Positions 1-5,320 of a stretch of DNA of 6,858 nucleotides are shown piece by piece. Both the position numbers and the translations under genes were made by a program. Origin of the DNA: an uncultured Haemophilus sp. (lineage in GTDB: Bacteria > Pseudomonadota > Gammaproteobacteria > Enterobacterales > Pasteurellaceae); the NCBI RefSeq assembly GCF_937976265.1, contig NZ_CALJRX010000254.1, positions 1-6,858 of the forward strand, read 5' to 3'. Position 1 is the stretch's first letter, and each line of letters starts with the position of its first letter. The notes under the pieces were generated by a model. The model was not told where the DNA came from. It was given only the letters and a program-made list of their open reading frames with translations, and made no database searches.

Positions 1-52
1 TACCTGCCTGTCACGCAGGGGGTCGCGGGTTCGAGTCCCGTCCATTCCGCCA
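1..52 (+). tRNA. tRNA-Asp (GTC), 3' part only
   Basis: This is the 3' two thirds of an aspartate tRNA; the acceptor 5' strand and D arm lie before the window. The anticodon stem is 3-7 paired with 15-19, around a 7-base loop at 8-14 with anticodon GTC at 10-12. The T arm is 25-29 paired with 37-41 around the TTCGAGT loop, with one G-T pair at its base. The 3' acceptor strand is 42-48, the discriminator is G49, and CCA is encoded at 50-52. Only 15 bases separate it from the tRNA-Trp, so both probably come from one transcript. Confidence 0.95.
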
Positions 53-67
53 ATTCTTAATACCAAT

Positions 68-143
68 AGGGGCGTAGTTCAATTGGTAGAGCACCGGTCT
101 CCAAAACCGGGTGTTGGGAGTTCGAGCCTCTCCGCCCCTGCCA
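68..143 (+). tRNA. tRNA-Trp (CCA)
   Basis: This is a complete 76-base tryptophan tRNA. The acceptor stem 68-74 pairs perfectly with 133-139, and the discriminator G140 is followed by an encoded CCA at 141-143. The anticodon stem 94-98 pairs with 106-110 around a loop at 99-105 that carries anticodon CCA at 101-103. It is nearly identical to my recollection of the E. coli tRNA-Trp. The Asp-Trp order matches the distal tRNA pair found after the 5S gene in some gamma-proteobacterial rRNA operons, so an rRNA operon may lie just upstream of the window. Confidence 0.97.
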
Positions 144-155
144 TCATTTCATATC

Positions 156-175
156 AAATTATCTTTAATTTTTTT
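156..175 (+). terminator. possible weak terminator after the tRNAs
   Basis: A 6-bp AT-only inverted repeat (AAATTA at 156-161, TAATTT at 166-171, loop TCTT) runs into a tract of seven T (169-175). The position, just after tRNA-Trp, suits the end of a stable RNA operon. A hairpin made only of A-T pairs is weak, so this may be chance in AT-rich DNA. Confidence 0.3.
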
Positions 176-182
176 AAGAATA

Positions 183-210
183 TTGTCTATTTTGCTATTC
201 GTTTTATACT
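183..210 (+). promoter_or_regulatory. predicted sigma-70 promoter for mazG
   Basis: TTGTCT at 183-188 (4 of 6 consensus bases) and TATACT at 205-210 (5 of 6) are 16 bases apart. Transcription would begin near 216-218, about 25 bases before the mazG start codon. The region is AT-rich, so chance matches are possible, and read-through from the tRNAs is an alternative source of mazG mRNA. Confidence 0.4.
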
Positions 211-242
211 AATCGCACTTTTAGTATTTCAGAGATATTCTT

Positions 243-1025
243 ATGCATTATTCCATTCAAGATTTTATTCAATTAATTGCGCAATTACGTAATCCTAATG
301 GCGGTTGCCCTTGGGATCTTAAACAAAATTATGAATCAATGATTCCCTGTTTAACCGAAGAAACTTATGAAGTCATTGATGCCATCCAAAAGAAAGACAT
401 CGCTAATTTAAGGGAAGAGCTTGGCGATCTTTTATTACAGGTTGTATTTTTTAGTCAGCTTGCTTCTGAAGATGGTTATTTCACATTTGATGATGTACTT
501 AATGATATTTCTAAAAAGATTGTACGTCGTCATCCTCATGTGTTTGGAGATGCCACAGCTGGAAATGAAGAAGAAGCATTAGCTCGTTGGAATAGTATCA
601 AGGCACAAGAAAAATCAGTTCAAGAAAAACGTTCTATTTTAGATGATATTCCGAATGCTTTTCCTGCATTGTTAAGAGCACAAAAAATGCAAAAACAATG
701 TTCAAAGATTGGATTTGATTGGGATGATGTTGAACCTGTATTAGCAAAAGTTGAAGAAGAATTGCAAGAAGTTAGGGATGAAATTAATCAAACTCCTCGT
801 AATCAGGAAAAAATAGAAGAGGAAATCGGGGATTTATTTTTCGCAACGGTTAATTTGTCTCGTCACCTTAAATGTAACGCAGAAGAGACTTTACGTAAGG
901 CGAATAATAAATTTGAACAACGTTTTCGCAAAGTTGAAGGAAAGGCATTAGAACGAGGCGTACCACTAAAAGATCTTTCTTTAATCGAAATGGATATTCT
1001 GTGGGATGAAGTGAAAAAAGAATAA
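243..1025 (+). CDS. mazG: MazG nucleoside triphosphate pyrophosphohydrolase
   Basis: MazG hydrolyses nucleoside triphosphates to the monophosphate and pyrophosphate. In the cytoplasm it cleans up the nucleotide pool, and in E. coli it is linked to control of ppGpp and programmed cell death. The 260 residues match the usual two-domain length of about 263. The N-terminal all-alpha NTP-PPase domain shows GGCPWD (20-25), E39-E40-x-x-E43 and E59-x-x-D62, the expected Mg-binding acidic set. A second copy near the C terminus has E172-E173-x-x-E176 and E194-x-x-D197, joined by a linker that contains the family-typical RRHPHVFGD (95-103). The ATG at 243 gives the full family N terminus; the ribosome site is weak (AGAGA at 231-235). 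Here the gene is not next to relA or mazEF. It ends 10 bases before a strong terminator, so it is probably monocistronic. Identification is secure. Confidence 0.95.
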   Translation: MHYSIQDFIQLIAQLRNPNGGCPWDLKQNYESMIPCLTEETYEVIDAIQKKDIANLREELGDLLLQVVFFSQLASEDGYFTFDDVLNDISKKIVRRHPHVFGDATAGNEEEALARWNSIKAQEKSVQEKRSILDDIPNAFPALLRAQKMQKQCSKIGFDWDDVEPVLAKVEEELQEVRDEINQTPRNQEKIEEEIGDLFFATVNLSRHLKCNAEETLRKANNKFEQRFRKVEGKALERGVPLKDLSLIEMDILWDEVKKE

Positions 1026-1034
1026 AAATAACAG

Positions 1035-1067
1035 AAATGGCAGAGGAGCGTTCCTCTGCCATTTTTT
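1035..1067. terminator. shared terminator between convergent mazG and exporter gene
   Basis: A 13-bp perfect stem (1035-1047 paired with 1052-1064) with a 4-base loop GCGT is followed on the + strand by a T run at 1062-1067. The core of the stem is GGCAGAGGA. On the - strand the hairpin is followed by a T-rich stretch, so it can end transcription from both sides. The T run overlaps the stop codon of the exporter (1066-1068 on the - strand), so one element serves both genes. Confidence 0.9.
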
Positions 1068-1860
1068 ATTTTATGGAATGGATAAGTAACATATAAGCGC
1101 TGATTACTAATAAAATAATACCTAATAGTTTTTTGACTAAGTGCGGTGATAATTTACCTCGGATTTTCATTGAGAAAAATCCGGTTACAAAAGCACTGAG
1201 TACAACAATAATTACAATCGAAAAATTAACATAACCGATTTGCCAACCAAAGTGATAAGTCGAGCTTTTTGAAAGATAGCCATAAAGGCTACCTAGCCCA
1301 CCAATAAACATCATGGCATTGGTATAAGGCGCAATTTGATGGGCTTTAATGGATTTTAACTGACCAATTAAAGGCGCCATAATTGAGCCTCCTCCAATGC
1401 CCGTCATGCCAGCAATAAATCCGCCCACCGTTGAAAGACCGATTCCTTTAATCGTTTCATCCGCTGTAGATTGCTGAATTATTGCCGTCTCTTTACTAAA
1501 AATAGTACGAATTGCCAATAGGGAAAGCGTGATAACAAACACACTGATAATTACACTATCAGGTACATAAAAACTGGATTCGAATCCTAGCTGTACACCA
1601 ATAATCATACCTATAGACCAAATGAGCATCGCTTTGTAATTAATTGACACTTTTTGTTTGTAAAAATAAATTAAGTTAATAAAGGATGACCCCATGACAA
1701 TCGTTAATGATGTTGCAGCAATCATTTGTAAAGGAAACTGTGGGAATAAGGTGTAGAGGATAGGTACCATCAATACGCCGCCACCAATGCCAAAAATAGC
1801 GGACATCATATTTGTCATCACACCACATAAAATTAAAATAAAAATTAACTGTAAGCTCAT
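1066..1860 (-). CDS. TauE/SafE-family (DUF81) membrane exporter
   Basis: This is an integral inner-membrane protein of 264 residues in the TauE/SafE family, whose studied members export sulfite, sulfonates or sulfoacetate. The family's duplicated architecture is visible. Each half begins with a hydrophobic helix ending in a GIGGG motif followed by a Pro (GIGGG at 24-28 with P33, and again at 154-158 with P163). About eight hydrophobic segments are separated by short loops, with a longer polar linker near 122-138. The start at 1860 has a strong ribosome site, AAGGAG at 1867-1872 on the - strand, 6 bases upstream. The gene is divergent from the symporter-sulfatase operon and shares its control region, which suggests removal of a sulfur oxyanion linked to sulfatase activity. 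That link is inference: family members vary in substrate, and many near homologues are uncharacterised. Confidence 0.88.
   Translation of the reverse strand: MSLQLIFILILCGVMTNMMSAIFGIGGGVLMVPILYTLFPQFPLQMIAATSLTIVMGSSFINLIYFYKQKVSINYKAMLIWSIGMIIGVQLGFESSFYVPDSVIISVFVITLSLLAIRTIFSKETAIIQQSTADETIKGIGLSTVGGFIAGMTGIGGGSIMAPLIGQLKSIKAHQIAPYTNAMMFIGGLGSLYGYLSKSSTYHFGWQIGYVNFSIVIIVVLSAFVTGFFSMKIRGKLSPHLVKKLLGIILLVISAYMLLIHSIK
1139..1147 (+). repeat. DNA uptake sequence, + orientation
   Basis: This is a perfect Haemophilus-type core AAGTGCGGT, followed by GATAATT and a second AT-rich block about one helical turn on, as in the extended consensus. It lies inside the 3' end of the exporter gene. Such sites promote uptake of kin DNA during natural transformation. 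Confidence 0.85.
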
Positions 1861-1892
1861 TTCAAACTCCTTTTGTGTGGGAGTACGGCATT

Positions 1893-1898
1893 ATTATT
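1893..1898 (-). promoter_or_regulatory. predicted -10 box for the exporter gene
   Basis: On the - strand these bases read AATAAT (5 of 6 consensus bases). If they occupy -12 to -7, transcription starts at 1886, 26 bases before the start codon at 1860. The palindrome at 1919-1936 would then be centred exactly at -41.5, the classical activating position for CRP/FNR proteins. The stretch is AT-rich, so other -10 choices exist. Confidence 0.35.
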
Positions 1899-1918
1899 CT
1901 TTTGGATAAATAAATAAT

Positions 1919-1936
1919 TTATGATCTTGCTCATAA
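1919..1936. promoter_or_regulatory. palindromic operator 1, TATGA-N6-TCATA type
   Basis: This is a perfect inverted repeat, TTATGA and TCATAA separated by TCTTGC, centred at 1927.5. It has the arm and spacer geometry of a CRP/FNR-family site, but with A in place of the first G of the CRP half-site TGTGA. The same core recurs at 1991-2006. It lies upstream of the - strand exporter gene, 48 bp from the CRP-type site. It could be a weak CRP site or a site for the regulator encoded at 5321-5908. Confidence 0.55.
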
Positions 1937-1967
1937 TTATTTATAAAAATAGACTTTATTTTAATTT

Positions 1968-1983
1968 TGTGATCCTTCTCACA
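1968..1983. promoter_or_regulatory. CRP-type operator, perfect TGTGA-N6-TCACA
   Basis: The core is a perfect match to the CRP consensus (TGTGA at 1968-1972, TCACA at 1979-1983) centred at 1975.5. Flanking bases 1964-1966 and 1985-1987 extend the symmetry (ATT and AAT) after one mismatch on each side. The centre is 41.5 bases upstream of the start predicted from TATGCT at 2005-2010, which is class II CRP activator geometry. This predicts that the transporter and sulfatase operon is raised by cAMP-CRP when preferred sugars run out. Confidence 0.8.
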
Positions 1984-1990
1984 CAATCAG

Positions 1991-2006
1991 TATGACAATT
2001 ATCATA
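1991..2006. promoter_or_regulatory. palindromic operator 2, TATGA-N6-TCATA type
   Basis: This is a second perfect copy of the TATGA/TCATA palindrome (spacer CAATTA), centred at 1998.5 and 23 bp downstream of the CRP-type centre. It spans the space between the CRP site and the predicted -10 box and overlaps the first two bases of that box. From there a bound protein would be expected to repress or modulate the symporter promoter rather than activate it. Which protein binds is not known. Confidence 0.55.
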
Positions 2007-2010
2007 TGCT
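2005..2010 (+). promoter_or_regulatory. predicted -10 box for the symporter-sulfatase operon
   Basis: TATGCT matches 4 of 6 consensus bases, which is acceptable for a CRP-dependent promoter that lacks a good -35. It places the start at 2017 and the CRP site at -41.5, leaving a leader of 57 bases before the ATG at 2074. Competing candidates are TATACA at 2014-2019 and TATAAA at 2033-2038; the latter has a better -10 match but less regular spacing to the operators. Confidence 0.4.
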
Positions 2011-2061
2011 CTTTATACACCTAGCAGTAGTCTATAAATGGAATTTAATCATGGCTTCTAC

Positions 2062-2068
2062 AAGGAGG
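2062..2068 (+). promoter_or_regulatory. strong ribosome binding site that sets the symporter start
   Basis: AAGGAGG is a perfect Shine-Dalgarno sequence 5 bases before the ATG at 2074. The earlier in-frame ATG at 2038 has no such site, and its extra 12 residues are polar and unlike the family N terminus. Confidence 0.85.
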
Positions 2069-2073
2069 AGCGT

Positions 2074-3786
2074 ATGCTATTAACAGTTTCGAGTTTCCTC
2101 ATCGTAACGGCTTTAGTGGCCTATGTTTCATGGCTACGTACTAAAAACGATGATTTAACCACCTCGAAAGGTTATTTCTTAGCGGGACGAGGATTAAGCG
2201 GTATTGTGATTGGTTGCTCAATGGTGTTGACCTCTCTTTCAACCGAGCAATTGATTGGCGTGAATGCCGTTTCTTATCAAAACAACTTTTCTATTATTGC
2301 GTGGACAGTGCCAACTGTGATTCCGCTTTGTTTCTTGGCGCTTTATATGTTGCCGAAATATTTGCGTAACGGTTATACCACCATTCCAGAATTCTTTGAA
2401 AATCGTTTTGACCGACAAACTCGTTTGATTATGTCAGGGTTATTCTTAGTCTTCTATCTTTTAATCGTTATTCCGACCGCACTTTATACCGGAGCGATTG
2501 CATTTAATAAAATCTTCAATCTAGAAACTATTTTCGGATTAAGTTATGCGCAAGCAATTGTCTATACTGTGATTGCTATCGCTGTAGTGGGGGCGATTTA
2601 TGCGATTTTTGGTGGGTTAAAAGCGGTAGCCGTTTCCGATACCATCAATGCGGTAATCTTAGTGATTGGAGCATTACTTGTGCCTGTATTTGCATTGCTT
2701 TATTTAGGTAATGGCAGCATTTCAGAAGGGTTGAATATTATCACTACCACTCACGTTGAAAAATGGAACGCCATTGGTAGTTCAACCGACTCCACCCCTT
2801 GGCCGACAATTTTTACCGGTATTATGGTCGTTCACTTCTTCTATTGGACCACTAACCAAGCTATCGTACAACGTTGTTTAGGGGCGAAGGATTTAGCATC
2901 AGGTCAAAAAGGGATTTTAATTGCAGCGCTTTTCCTACTCACATTACCGATTATTCTTAATTTACCGGGTTTATTGAGTTTCCATATTTTAGGTGAAGGC
3001 TTAAATCCAATGGATACCTCTTATCCATTATTGGTCAATAAAGTGATGCCGACTGCATTACAAGGCTTCTTTATTGCGGCACTTTTCGGTGCAATTTTAA
3101 GTACCTTTAACTCATTCTTAAACTCTGCAGCGACCATTTATTGTAAAGACTTATTACCATCTATCAGTAAAAAACAACGTACCGATCAAGAATTGATCGT
3201 CTATGCGAAAAAAGTCTCTACCATTATGGCGATTGTGACCATGATTATTGGACCACTTTTGATGTTTGGTACAGATGGTATTTTCTTAATCACTAAACGC
3301 TTTGCTGGTTTTGTAAATATTCCAATCGTGGCGTTATTTGCAGTGGGTTTATTTAATAAAACTGTTTCAGGTTTAGCGGCACGTATTACTTTACTTGTAC
3401 ACGTAGTACTTTATTTCAGTATTGTTTGGGTGTTCAATGTGAAAATTAATTTCGTGCATGTCATGGGCGGATTATTCGTATTTGATGTTGTCTTAATGTT
3501 GATTTTAGGTCAATTCTTAAAACGTGAGCCTTATGTGGAAAATACCATCAATAAAGGCGATGTAGACTTAACCAATTGGAAATACATTAAAGTAACATCT
3601 GTTTCATTAATTCTTGGTTTAATTGCGCTTTATGTATTCTTATCACCAATTGGTATTGCTTCACCAGATGGCAATCCAATGTTAGTGTTGGAAGTGTATG
3701 CGGTATTACAACTCATCGTGTTGATTGTCTTTAGACCAAAAAATGAAAAAACAGAACATCAATTACATCTTTCTAACCAACATTAA
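2074..3786 (+). CDS. YidK-like sodium:solute symporter (SSS family)
   Basis: This inner-membrane secondary transporter of the SSS/SGLT family would bring a small organic solute into the cell with sodium. It has 570 residues from the ATG at 2074, close to the 571 of E. coli YidK as I recall it, with many hydrophobic segments throughout. Family marks include GYFLAGR (33-39), STEQL (56-60) near the unwound first core helix, TTIPEFFENRF (102-112), GGLKAVAVSDTIN in the middle, and the S343-T344...N350-S351-A-A-T354 helix that supplies sodium-site hydroxyls in this fold. Similarity to YidK is clear across the whole length, and in E. coli yidK sits beside the sulfatase gene yidJ, as here. It is the first gene of the operon, 49 bases before the sulfatase. 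A sulfated substrate is inferred from that neighbour only; a sugar-like compound is plausible for the family. Confidence 0.92.
   Translation: MLLTVSSFLIVTALVAYVSWLRTKNDDLTTSKGYFLAGRGLSGIVIGCSMVLTSLSTEQLIGVNAVSYQNNFSIIAWTVPTVIPLCFLALYMLPKYLRNGYTTIPEFFENRFDRQTRLIMSGLFLVFYLLIVIPTALYTGAIAFNKIFNLETIFGLSYAQAIVYTVIAIAVVGAIYAIFGGLKAVAVSDTINAVILVIGALLVPVFALLYLGNGSISEGLNIITTTHVEKWNAIGSSTDSTPWPTIFTGIMVVHFFYWTTNQAIVQRCLGAKDLASGQKGILIAALFLLTLPIILNLPGLLSFHILGEGLNPMDTSYPLLVNKVMPTALQGFFIAALFGAILSTFNSFLNSAATIYCKDLLPSISKKQRTDQELIVYAKKVSTIMAIVTMIIGPLLMFGTDGIFLITKRFAGFVNIPIVALFAVGLFNKTVSGLAARITLLVHVVLYFSIVWVFNVKINFVHVMGGLFVFDVVLMLILGQFLKREPYVENTINKGDVDLTNWKYIKVTSVSLILGLIALYVFLSPIGIASPDGNPMLVLEVYAVLQLIVLIVFRPKNEKTEHQLHLSNQH
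2476..2484 (-). repeat. DNA uptake sequence, - orientation
   Basis: This is a perfect core in reverse orientation (ACCGCACTT on the + strand) within the symporter gene. The downstream AT-rich flank on the - strand is present but less regular than in the other copies. Confidence 0.8.
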
Positions 3787-3792
3787 GCAGTC

Positions 3793-3813
3793 GGGCGTAC
3801 ATCACGTACGCCC
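3793..3813 (+). other. intercistronic hairpin between symporter and sulfatase
   Basis: An 8-bp perfect, GC-rich stem (GGGCGTAC at 3793-3800 with GTACGCCC at 3806-3813) has a 5-base loop ATCAC. It is followed by TTAAAAT, not a T run, so it is a poor intrinsic terminator. It more likely shields the 3' end of the symporter message or partly attenuates downstream expression. It begins 7 bases after the symporter stop codon. Confidence 0.6.
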
Positions 3814-3823
3814 TTAAAATAGA

Positions 3824-3829
3824 TAAGGA
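3824..3829 (+). promoter_or_regulatory. ribosome binding site that sets the sulfatase start
   Basis: TAAGGA lies 6 bases before the ATG at 3836. The in-frame TTG at 3830 directly abuts this site and so cannot be the start used with it. This makes the sulfatase 481 residues, beginning Met-Asn-Ile-Ile. Confidence 0.8.
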
Positions 3830-3835
3830 TTGTGT

Positions 3836-5281
3836 ATGAATATTATCTATATTTTACTCGACCAAGTGCGTAAAGATATGTTGGGTGCTTATGGTCACCA
3901 GATCGTCAAAACTCCGAATATCGACCGTCTAGCGAAAGATGGCGTACGTTTTAATAATGCCTTTACGCCAGCTTCCGTTTGTGGGCCTGCACGAACATCA
4001 CTCTTTACCGGTTTAATGCCGTCCACACATGGCATCATTCGTAATGGAGAAAAAGGCGGTACAGGTGAAGTGAGCGAAGCTGCACCAAACATCGGTAAAC
4101 TGGACGGCTATAACACCTATGTTGTGGGGAAATGGCACGTTGGGACAAAATCCGTACCAGAAGATTACGGCATTAAAGGGCATAACTTTGACGGCTATGG
4201 TTATCCGGGCAGTGGCGTGTATAAAAATTTAGTGTTCAACCAACCGCCGACACATTCCAATCGTTATAAAGAATGGTTAGATGAAAAAGGTTATGAGATT
4301 CCTGAAGTGAGTCGTGCTTATTTCGGGGATAACCCACATTTACGCGTGCAAGAGCTTTGTGGCTTGCTTTCAGGCACAAAAGAACAAACCATCCCGTATT
4401 TCATCATTGATGAAGCGAAAAGTTATATTAGTGAATCACTTGCTGAAAATAAACCGTTCTTTACCTGGATTAATTTCTGGGGACCGCATACGCCTTGTAT
4501 CGTGCCAGAACCGTATTATTCCATGTATCGAAAAGAAGATGTGGTGCTAGATGAAAGCTTCTTCAAGCCACTAGAAGGCAAACCAGGACATTATCGTACC
4601 ATCTCTAAAATGTGGGGCATGTGGGAGGCGAGCGAAGATCATTGGAAAGAAGTCATCACAAAATTCTGGGGCTATATTACCCTGATTGATGATGCGATTG
4701 GTGAGCTGTTTACTTTCTTAGAAAACAAAGGTATTTATGACCGCACTTTTATTGTGGCAACCGCTGATCATGGGGATGCGATGGGCGCTCATCGAATGAT
4801 TGAAAAAGGCGAATTCATGTTTGATACCACCTACAACATTCCGATGATTATCAAAGACCCGAATTCAAATCGTGTTAATCAACAAGATGATAATCTTGTC
4901 TATCTCCATGATTTAACCTCGACCGTTTATGATTTGGCTAATCAGCCGATTCCTTCTGCCTTTGAAGGAGAAAGTATTTTGCCAATCGTTCGTCAACATC
5001 AAGATAATCAACGCAAAGGGATATTGGCACAGTTGGCGGGGCATTTCGTTTATTTTGAACAACGCATGTGGCACCGTAAAGACTATAAATTGGTATTTAA
5101 TGCTTCGGACATTTGTGAGCTTTATGACGTAAAAAATGATCCGGCTGAAATGCATAATTTGTTCTATAAGCCAGAATATGAAGCAGTTAAAAAAGAGATG
5201 CTAGAAGAAATGCGTCAAGAAATGAAACGCTTAAATGATCCGCTAGAAAATTGGGTATATCGAATTATTCACGAAGTATAA
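3836..5281 (+). CDS. YidJ-like Cys-type sulfatase, cytoplasmic
   Basis: This is an arylsulfatase-fold (alkaline phosphatase superfamily) hydrolase of sulfate esters, 481 residues long. The N-terminal strand carries metal ligands D9 and Q10. The signature C49-G-P-A-R53 supplies the Cys that must become formylglycine. Also visible are GKWH (98-101), the PHTP histidine H218, and the block D311-H312-G-D...K324-G that holds the remaining metal ligands and the sulfate-binding Lys. The C terminus has ELYDxxNDPxEMHNL, shared with E. coli YidJ. There is no signal peptide: the hydrophobic start is the first core strand with D9, so the enzyme should work in the cytoplasm on an imported substrate. The upstream symporter and downstream maturase support this. 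The true substrate is unknown; the Asp-Gln pair at 9-10 is a normal variant of Asp-Asp. The gene contains one uptake sequence (4740-4748). Confidence 0.93.
   Translation: MNIIYILLDQVRKDMLGAYGHQIVKTPNIDRLAKDGVRFNNAFTPASVCGPARTSLFTGLMPSTHGIIRNGEKGGTGEVSEAAPNIGKLDGYNTYVVGKWHVGTKSVPEDYGIKGHNFDGYGYPGSGVYKNLVFNQPPTHSNRYKEWLDEKGYEIPEVSRAYFGDNPHLRVQELCGLLSGTKEQTIPYFIIDEAKSYISESLAENKPFFTWINFWGPHTPCIVPEPYYSMYRKEDVVLDESFFKPLEGKPGHYRTISKMWGMWEASEDHWKEVITKFWGYITLIDDAIGELFTFLENKGIYDRTFIVATADHGDAMGAHRMIEKGEFMFDTTYNIPMIIKDPNSNRVNQQDDNLVYLHDLTSTVYDLANQPIPSAFEGESILPIVRQHQDNQRKGILAQLAGHFVYFEQRMWHRKDYKLVFNASDICELYDVKNDPAEMHNLFYKPEYEAVKKEMLEEMRQEMKRLNDPLENWVYRIIHEV
4740..4748 (-). repeat. DNA uptake sequence, - orientation
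   Basis: This is a perfect core in reverse orientation within the sulfatase gene. On the - strand it is followed by C, ATAAAT, six bases, then GTTTTC, an excellent fit to the extended consensus. Confidence 0.85.
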
Positions 5282-5299
5282 AAGACAAAGAAAAAACTG

Positions 5300-5308
5300 A
5301 CCGCACTT
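5300..5308 (-). repeat. DNA uptake sequence, intergenic, - orientation
   Basis: This perfect core in reverse orientation occupies much of the 39-base gap between sulfatase and regulator. On the - strand it is followed by C, AGTTTT and a further T-rich block. There is no inverted partner, so it does not form a terminator hairpin. Confidence 0.85.
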
Positions 5309-5320
5309 TGAAGGACGTTT

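Noticed and set aside
83..292. Open frame of 69 codons on the + strand
   Set aside because: It starts inside tRNA-Trp, spans the AT-rich gap and overlaps the start of mazG in another frame; it has no ribosome site and no recognisable family.
868..1062. Antisense frame across the mazG 3' end
   Set aside because: It is opposite conserved mazG coding sequence and the terminator hairpin, with no start signals or family.
2038..2073. Longer symporter start at the ATG at 2038
   Set aside because: It has no Shine-Dalgarno sequence, adds 12 polar residues unlike the family, and the ATG at 2074 has a perfect AAGGAGG with good spacing and gives the family length.
1861..2073. FNR box (TTGAT-N4-ATCAA) in the divergent control region
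   Set aside because: I found no sequence with both FNR arms at the right spacing; the palindromes present all have 6-base spacers of the CRP type.
3830..3835. TTG start two codons upstream of the sulfatase ATG
   Set aside because: The TTG directly abuts the ribosome site; the ATG at 3836 is correctly spaced.
3895..4092. Antisense frame opposite the sulfatase active-site region
   Set aside because: It is a shadow of a strongly conserved coding region; the same applies to 4314-4550, 4913-5155 and 4929-5132.
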